Positions 60,175-64,000 of a stretch of 64,000 nucleotides of DNA are shown in pieces (position 1 is the first letter of the stretch; each line of letters opens with the position of its first letter). Below the pieces are notes generated by a model. That model was not told the DNA's origin and did not search any database. It worked only from the letters and a program-made list of their open reading frames with translations. The stretch is taken from positions 1 through 64,000 of the forward strand of contig NZ_JARPUS010000019.1 of the NCBI RefSeq assembly GCF_029537485.1. Direction: 5' to 3'. The translations under genes were made by a program, and so were the position numbers. This DNA comes from Pseudomonas sp. GOM6 (lineage in GTDB: Bacteria; Pseudomonadota; Gammaproteobacteria; Pseudomonadales; Pseudomonadaceae).

Positions 60175-60291
60175 TCAGATTCGATCCTCCCAGTCCTCAG
60201 GACGCTCATCGTACCCACGTGACTCCCAGTAGGAGTCATGGTTCGGGTTCAGCTGGTTAGCGTGGTTGTCTTGATCACTTTTCTGGCTCAT
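60175..60291 (-). CDS. Small conserved-looking 38-aa protein
   Basis: A 38-codon frame, too short for a length cut-off, begins at the ATG at 60291 after GAGGGAG (7-base spacing). The product is hydrophilic, with NHANQLNPNHDSYW and RGYDERPEDWEDR; I recall similar tiny proteins in other Pseudomonas but no function. It converges on the island and is probably the first core gene after it. Confidence 0.65.
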   Translation of the reverse strand: MSQKSDQDNHANQLNPNHDSYWESRGYDERPEDWEDRI

Positions 60292-60582
60292 GGCCGTCTC
60301 CCTCAGTTGATGCCCGCAGAAATTTGCGTGCGGGGCCAGTATCGGAAACAGGCAGGCCTCAAAATAGGGAATTGAAATGGAAACTTTCAGGTTGAGTCGA
60401 CCCTATTTCTATAGGTAGGTCAGTGCAATGTCGCACCTGCCACACGTGTCGTTAGTGACGACATATGAGCGTAACGTGTACTCGAAATGTGCTTTTTGCG
60501 ACACGTTGCTTCACGGTTTGTGCAGTCAGCAAATAGGCATATCGCTCGCCCATCCGGCGAGCATAGTGCGGGAGTTGGTAGG
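60292..60582. other. Non-coding stretch with inverted repeats
   Basis: No gene is supported. It holds AAATAGGG / CCCTATTT (60362-60369 with 60401-60408), the palindrome TGTCGTTAGTGACGACA (60446-60462) and the hairpin GCTCGCC / GGCGAGC (60544-60550 with 60556-60562). They may be a small RNA or operator sites. The right end is the GTAGG direct repeat of the cassette. Confidence 0.45.
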
Positions 60583-60651
60583 TGCGTAATTGCACTGACT
60601 TGACCATCCAATTGCATTCCACCTGACCGGGCATTTGCATTCGTATTAACC
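60583..60651 (+). repeat. Left terminal inverted repeat with three sub-repeats
   Basis: The end reads TGCGTAATTGCA and continues through three inward-pointing units with TTGCA cores at 60590, 60612 and 60635, each followed by a TGACC- or TAACC-like box. A fourth weak copy (GATTGC, 60656) lies just inside. Confidence 0.85.
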
Positions 60652-60808
60652 ACCCGATTGCTCCCAAAAGAAAACGCTTCCTTAGAGGGCACCGACGAAG
60701 GGCGGCCATGAGAAGGATGCGCGGGGCGCATGCCGCTCCCAAGATTAGGTGGCGTGGGTGTCAGCGCGCTCAGACAAGCTACAAGTGTTTTTTGGGCTAG
60801 CGGGCCAG

Positions 60809-62266
60809 TCAGAAATCCCTGTCGCGCTTTTCGCTGCGATGGCGATCAACAGTGTGGGGTGTGCACTGTACCTGGACCCAGTCTACGTGATGGACCTCAA
60901 TAGACTTGGGGTCTATCCGGAGCGTCATGTCCCGTACGTCATGATCCCAATGAGACGTGGTGCCAGAAGGCACCAGAAATCCGGTCACGTCGCCTGGCCT
61001 CGGGGCTGCTGAAGCGGGTTGAAGAGGCACTTGCTCGCTGACATAGTACTCGACCTCCCATCCGTCCTCGGACCCATAGCCGGTGTACGCCTCAATCTCG
61101 GTGCCTCTCGGGAGTTCCATCGCTTCAACCTGCGCAGCCATGTGAAAGAGAACGACATTGCGCCCGTCCTTCGACTGTGCTGATTGGAAGATGATCCCAT
61201 CGAGTCGCGGCTCGTTTTCTGTTGCAAGGAAGTCGGCGATCGCCTGCGTCGCCAGGTAGTCGAAGTCTTGGTCATCTGGCATGACCGGCCGGGTGATCCG
61301 CCGCCCCAGGGATCTCAGGAAGGCGACCCGTTCGAGCCTGTCCTTGAGGGACGGATCGAAGATGCTTCCTTCGTCATGCACGTCCCCCAGTGCGGTTAGG
61401 TCAAGGAGCCGAAGCGGACGAATGATGCTGAACCTAGCAACTACGGCCCTGCTTCCCACGGGAGGACGCACTTCAGCAATCGCAACACTTGCGTCCGTCG
61501 CACCATAGAAGACAGAAATGCCTTGTGCGTTCATTCGGCCGGAAGTGGCAAGGCGCGCTGGCGGCGAGCCAAGATGAAGGTCCGGACGACACAGTGCTTC
61601 CTTGAGTTTCCCATCCGACTGGAAAACACGGGCACGATAGAGGTGGTCTAGCGGAAACTGCGGCCCCGCGTCTACCACGAGCAGGCGACCGTCCGTTGTC
61701 CTGAGCTTGTCGATATCGCCGAAGATCGACGCAAGATGGGCAGCAGCAGTGCGGCTGAAAAACCGGGCTTCCGACTTCAGCGATTGTTCGAAGTGGTGCC
61801 ACTCCATCTGCCAAGCCTGCTCGCTGGAGCCCTTCTCCTCGTAGTACGAGTCGGATGAGAATTCGGTCTCTTCACCCATGGCGGCTGAATCGAAGTCTCC
61901 GTGCTTGTCTTCAAGGAGCGATAGCACGTCCACCGCCGCCTCTTGTGGCATCTCGGCAGCGTTCTCAATGGCCTCAAGGACTGGGATGCCATCGCGGTAC
62001 CAGACGTAGTCGGATTCTTTGTCCGCCAGCAGCCGTTCCTGCCATGAGTCTGGTTGATCTGACGTGCGAGTGTAGTGGTGCTCGAATGCCGTCTCGATCC
62101 GATCCACTAGCTCATCAATCGTCCAGGATTGCCCGGTCTCTCCGCAATAGGAACACTTACCCTCCTCGCCAGTTCGTTCGATCTCGTCGGACAGGTACAC
62201 CTCACCGACGCACTCGAAGCAAATGCGCTTGGCCCTGATCTCGTCGCTTTCGTCGGTATACAGCAT
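60809..62266 (-). CDS. Zinc-ribbon/RES-domain protein, putative NAD-consuming toxin
   Basis: About 485 aa. The N-terminus has a CFECVGE and CSYCGE zinc ribbon followed by a helical region, the usual HEPN/RES N-terminal layout. The RES domain (about 225-390) shows LGSPPARLATSGRMN, GISVFYGATD and AIAEVRPP, giving the Arg, Tyr and Glu of RES NAD+ phosphorylases such as those paired with Xre antitoxins. I start at ATG 62266 since GGAGG lies 10 bases upstream, rather than at the longer GTG. No Xre-like antitoxin adjoins it. It is the only gene within the mobile cassette. Confidence 0.82.
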   Translation of the reverse strand: MLYTDESDEIRAKRICFECVGEVYLSDEIERTGEEGKCSYCGETGQSWTIDELVDRIETAFEHHYTRTSDQPDSWQERLLADKESDYVWYRDGIPVLEAIENAAEMPQEAAVDVLSLLEDKHGDFDSAAMGEETEFSSDSYYEEKGSSEQAWQMEWHHFEQSLKSEARFFSRTAAAHLASIFGDIDKLRTTDGRLLVVDAGPQFPLDHLYRARVFQSDGKLKEALCRPDLHLGSPPARLATSGRMNAQGISVFYGATDASVAIAEVRPPVGSRAVVARFSIIRPLRLLDLTALGDVHDEGSIFDPSLKDRLERVAFLRSLGRRITRPVMPDDQDFDYLATQAIADFLATENEPRLDGIIFQSAQSKDGRNVVLFHMAAQVEAMELPRGTEIEAYTGYGSEDGWEVEYYVSEQVPLQPASAAPRPGDVTGFLVPSGTTSHWDHDVRDMTLRIDPKSIEVHHVDWVQVQCTPHTVDRHRSEKRDRDF

Positions 62267-62523
62267 GAAACCTGATCCTCCCTCCGCGCACACGCCATCA
62301 TCCTCGTCCTCGATCTGCGCATGCAAGGATCGCTTTGTCGCTGAACTAGCCGTGGGCTCGGTGCTTGGGCCGGTAAGTCGCACCGCGACACGGTCGGCTC
62401 GCAGTGCGAACTAATTATTGGAGGTTGCCTTAGGCATCTGCTCCTACTCTCGGGATTGCAACCGGACGGTCGAGAGCAACCGCATGTGAACGTTCTTTGC
62501 CGGCCCCTTCTTCGACGTGTATT
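62267..62523. other. Upstream region of the RES gene inside the cassette
   Basis: No gene is supported. This A/T- and C-rich stretch must carry the RES promoter. No clear operator or antitoxin frame is visible on either strand. The right terminal repeat follows immediately. Confidence 0.5.
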
Positions 62524-62592
62524 GGTCAAGCCGGATGCAAACATCTGGTCAGGTGGAATGCAATTGGGTGATCAAGTTCATGCAACTTCGCA
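62524..62592 (-). repeat. Right terminal inverted repeat with three sub-repeats
   Basis: Read on the minus strand it begins TGCGAAGTTGCA and repeats TTGCA cores at 22- and 23-bp steps, ending CTTGACC. It matches the left end at 54 of 69 positions without gaps; 21 bp (GGTCAGGTGGAATGCAATTG plus G) are identical in one run. Confidence 0.85.
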
Positions 62593-62644
62593 GTAGGTCA
62601 GGGGAGAGCGGGGGCTACTCACTTCAGGGAAACTGATGACCCCG

Positions 62645-63076
62645 CTACTGGGTTGTATGACGTAGATTTGTATGCAGTCGCGGCCACCGGTCATGTGCCC
62701 AGGCATAGCCCACGGGCGAGGTGGTGGTCACTACATACACCCGCTGCTCTATGTCCGTCTCAAGCAATAGCCCCTCTATCGCTTGACCTGGCTCCAGGTC
62801 GAACCAATGCGACACTCGCTCGGCGTCTTTTTCCATGAACCGTTCCGCCACGATGCTTACCGTACGCGGGTGGTAGCGCGCCCACTTGCCGGCTGTGATC
62901 GAGTCTTGCCGTGCCCAGCCAGTGGCGGGTAGGTGGCCGGGTTGTTCGCGGCGTCGGCCCCAGGGCACCCACTCGGTGGTACCGTCTGCCTGCAGCACGG
63001 GCAGGGCGGCCTTGGGGTTGGGAAAATAGATCTTCCATACTTGGTCGGCCACGCGGGCCTGCACACCACCACACAT
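62645..63076 (-). CDS. Short SRAP-like (HMCES/YedK) protein
   Basis: A 143-aa protein. Starting at ATG 63076 it has GGGGAGG 5 bases upstream and begins MCGGV, so Cys2 would become the N-terminal catalytic residue after Met removal, as in SRAP proteins that cap abasic sites in single-stranded DNA. The VYVVTTTSP and HDRWPRL pattern matches the SRAP C-terminal His motif, and ERVSHWFDL resembles the central block. It is shorter than usual (about 190-230 aa), so the core may be compact. It is divergent from the RsmN-like gene, close to the umuDC-type operon. Confidence 0.6.
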   Translation of the reverse strand: MCGGVQARVADQVWKIYFPNPKAALPVLQADGTTEWVPWGRRREQPGHLPATGWARQDSITAGKWARYHPRTVSIVAERFMEKDAERVSHWFDLEPGQAIEGLLLETDIEQRVYVVTTTSPVGYAWAHDRWPRLHTNLRHTTQ

Positions 63077-63168
63077 TCTTGCCTCCCCGCGCTTTCGCAC
63101 CGTTTTTCATGTTCTAGACTGCCGGAGCAGGACGCGCATTCACTATCCAACGGAAAAGGAGTTCCATC

Positions 63169-63408
63169 ATGGGCAATCTATGCCTTACCCGGCGTGCCGG
63201 CGAACAGATCCGGCTGACCATCGATCCCGCCGTAGATACCGACAAGCTGCTGCGTCTGCTGCTGCGCGACGGTATTACCGTGCAGATGTTGGAGGTGGAT
63301 CATGGCAAGGTGCGCCTGGCTATCGAGGCGCCCAACCAGGTGAAGATCCTGCGTGCCGAGCTGGTGGACGACTGGCCAACTGTCGGCGGGGCGATACTGG
63401 TGGATTGA
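63169..63408 (+). CDS. CsrA-family RNA-binding regulator, RsmN/RsmF-like
   Basis: A 79-aa CsrA relative. It begins MGNLCLTRRAGEQI and ends LAIEAPNQVKILRAEL, with an inserted helix of about 18 residues (DTDKLLRLLLRDG) between strands 2 and 3 rather than a C-terminal helix. This is the unusual topology I recall for P. aeruginosa RsmN/RsmF. Because the genomic context differs from that gene, I call it RsmN-like without a name. AAGGAG lies 8 bases before the ATG. A LexA box follows 23 bp after the stop. Confidence 0.82.
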   Translation: MGNLCLTRRAGEQIRLTIDPAVDTDKLLRLLLRDGITVQMLEVDHGKVRLAIEAPNQVKILRAELVDDWPTVGGAILVD

Positions 63409-63431
63409 CCGAATTAGGCTCTTCTCGAATA

Positions 63432-63447
63432 CTGTATGCATAAACAG
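63432..63447. promoter_or_regulatory. LexA box upstream of the umuDC-like operon
   Basis: CTGTATGCATAAACAG fits the gammaproteobacterial SOS box CTG-N10-CAG. It lies 20 bp before the umuD-like start codon, and the extended arms ACTGT/ACAGT are palindromic. Confidence 0.9.
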
Positions 63448-63467
63448 TATTTTGCGGAAGTGCCCAG

Positions 63468-63905
63468 ATGTCCCTTTCCATCCTTGCCCGCGGTGCGCGC
63501 CTGCGTGAACGCCTCCTTTCCGACGCCGCAGACCTTCGTATCACTGGCTTCCAGTCACCTGCCGACGATGAGAAGGAAGATGGGCTTTCCCTCGATCGTC
63601 TCACTGGCCTGGGCGCGCCGCATATCTGGGGTGTACAGGTGCTGGATGACACGCTGGTCGGGTTCGGTATTTTTCCGGGTGACCGCTTGATCGTGAACCG
63701 TGCTGCAGGCCACCTGGAGGGCAGGCTGGTGGTGGTCGATCTGGGCGGCGAGGGCTACCGCGTGCGGCTGGTGGCGCGGGATCTGTTCGGCGGTCTTTGG
63801 CTGAAGGCTGCCGATCCGGTGGTGCCGGATGTGCAGCTGGATGGTGAAGAGCCGGTCGAGGTGTGGGGCGTGGTGAGCTGGGTGGTCAGCCACGTTGCGC
63901 CATGA
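63468..63905 (+). CDS. umuD: UmuD-like protein lacking the Ser-Lys dyad
   Basis: A 145-aa S24-like domain protein, aligned with E. coli UmuD through GFQSP (cleavage region), the segment DDTLVGFGIFPGDRLIV and the C-terminal VEVWGVVSWVVS. By that alignment the catalytic Ser60 falls on Thr62, Lys97 on Arg100, and cleavage-site Cys24 on Thr26. So it is probably unable to self-cleave. It overlaps umuC by 4 bases (ATGA) and sits behind a LexA box. It may be a regulatory or structural partner of the polymerase. Confidence 0.82.
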   Translation: MSLSILARGARLRERLLSDAADLRITGFQSPADDEKEDGLSLDRLTGLGAPHIWGVQVLDDTLVGFGIFPGDRLIVNRAAGHLEGRLVVVDLGGEGYRVRLVARDLFGGLWLKAADPVVPDVQLDGEEPVEVWGVVSWVVSHVAP

Positions 63906-64000
63906 GCAGTACCGGGCGCGTGTTCGCGCTGATCGACTGCAACTCCTTCTACTGCAGTTGCGAGCGTATCTGCCAGCCGGAGCTAAAACGCCGGCCGATG
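63902..64000 (+). CDS. umuC: UmuC-type Y-family polymerase, N-terminal part only
   Basis: The first 33 codons are present before the window ends. FALIDCNSFYCSCERI is the catalytic N-terminus of UmuC (metal-binding Asp in the first strand) and ELKRRP is the following conserved stretch. ATGA coupling to the UmuD-like gene supports a translesion polymerase V operon. Confidence 0.88.
   Translation, partial: MSSTGRVFALIDCNSFYCSCERICQPELKRRPM

Larger units (their letters stand above)
60583..62592. mobile_element. Transposase-less mobile insertion cassette carrying a RES gene
   Basis: A 2,010-bp segment with ungapped 69-bp inverted ends (TGCG...CGCA), 54 of 69 positions identical, flanked by the direct repeat GTAGG at 60578-60582 and 62593-62597. 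Each end contains three sub-repeats spaced 22-23 bp apart. These are features of ends bound by several transposase copies, as in the IS21 family and Tn7/Tn402-type elements. Inside there is one gene only and no transposase, so it must have been mobilised in trans. Confidence 0.85.

Noticed and set aside
60544..60562. GCTCGCC/GGCGAGC hairpin as a terminator
   Set aside because: No T tract follows on either strand and no gene ends nearby.
62107..62544. Possible antitoxin-like frame upstream of RES on the minus strand
   Set aside because: It overlaps the RES N-terminus and the terminal repeat, is Arg/Cys/Ser-rich and has no DNA-binding motif or ribosome site.
60583..62592. Integron attC or iteron-type replication origin for the 22-23-bp repeats
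   Set aside because: The repeats are in two inverted groups at the borders with a 5-bp duplication outside, which fits transposon ends better; no Rep or integron integrase gene is present.
33222..63170. Second copy of the tRNA-Pro 3' end as an attR site
   Set aside because: By eye I found no copy of GTTCGAATCACTCCG or the end of the tRNA between the island and 63170.

Overview
The window is a Pseudomonas chromosome segment. The first 33 kb follow, from memory, the P. aeruginosa PA2819-PA2776 and PA2744-PA2736.1 gene order: tRNA-Glu/Gly, PA2817-type gene, fadE, ABC exporter, copSR and copper genes, queF, mlaA, rssB, tal, dusA, then thrS-infC-rpmI-rplT-pheST-ihfA-merR-tRNA-Pro. The umuDC-type SOS operon at the right edge, the REP palindrome after copB and an RND pump beside the ABC exporter suggest a relative of the P. 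mendocina/oleovorans group rather than P. aeruginosa itself; that species placement is an inference.

1-15953: two tRNAs, fatty-acid oxidation (fadE), an ABC-2 exporter, an RND efflux pair, a cysteine-rich lipoprotein, and a divergent copper module in which CopRS (minus strand) faces a cupredoxin-copA-copB operon (plus strand) across a CopR-type box. 15954-25378: housekeeping genes (queF, DUF4404, HAD-like, thioesterase, mlaA, PilZ, rssB and its STAS partner, tal, dusA, DUF2388, an amine oxidase), mostly separated by clear terminators. 25503-33344: tRNA-Val, the translation/IHF operon and tRNA-Pro(GGG).

33388-60142 is a defence island on one strand, directly behind tRNA-Pro. Block 1 (33451-44396) has a SNF2 helicase, a type III-like adenine methyltransferase, an ABC-ATPase with a Toprim-like half, and a type III Res-like helicase-nuclease. 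Block 2 (44523-47863) is McrBC with an EVE-like reader domain on McrB. Block 3 (47961-60142) begins with an AlpA-like regulator, then a very large exonuclease-RecQ-UvrD fusion, an SF2 helicase with a C-terminal nuclease-like motif, an McrA-head/DUF3883 protein, a DUF429 protein and an unknown helical protein. I do not recognise block 3 as a named system, and it is the best candidate here for something undescribed. No integrase and no second tRNA-Pro attachment repeat are visible.

60583-62592 is a 2,010-bp putative mobile insertion cassette. It has ungapped 69-bp terminal inverted repeats (54 of 69 identical), each built from three 22-23-bp sub-repeats, and is flanked by a 5-bp direct repeat GTAGG. 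It has no transposase and carries one zinc-ribbon/RES-domain gene, a putative NAD-consuming toxin.

62645-64000 returns to DNA-damage functions: a short SRAP-like gene, an RsmN-like CsrA paralogue, and a LexA-boxed umuDC-type operon whose UmuD lacks the Ser-Lys dyad; umuC runs off the window.
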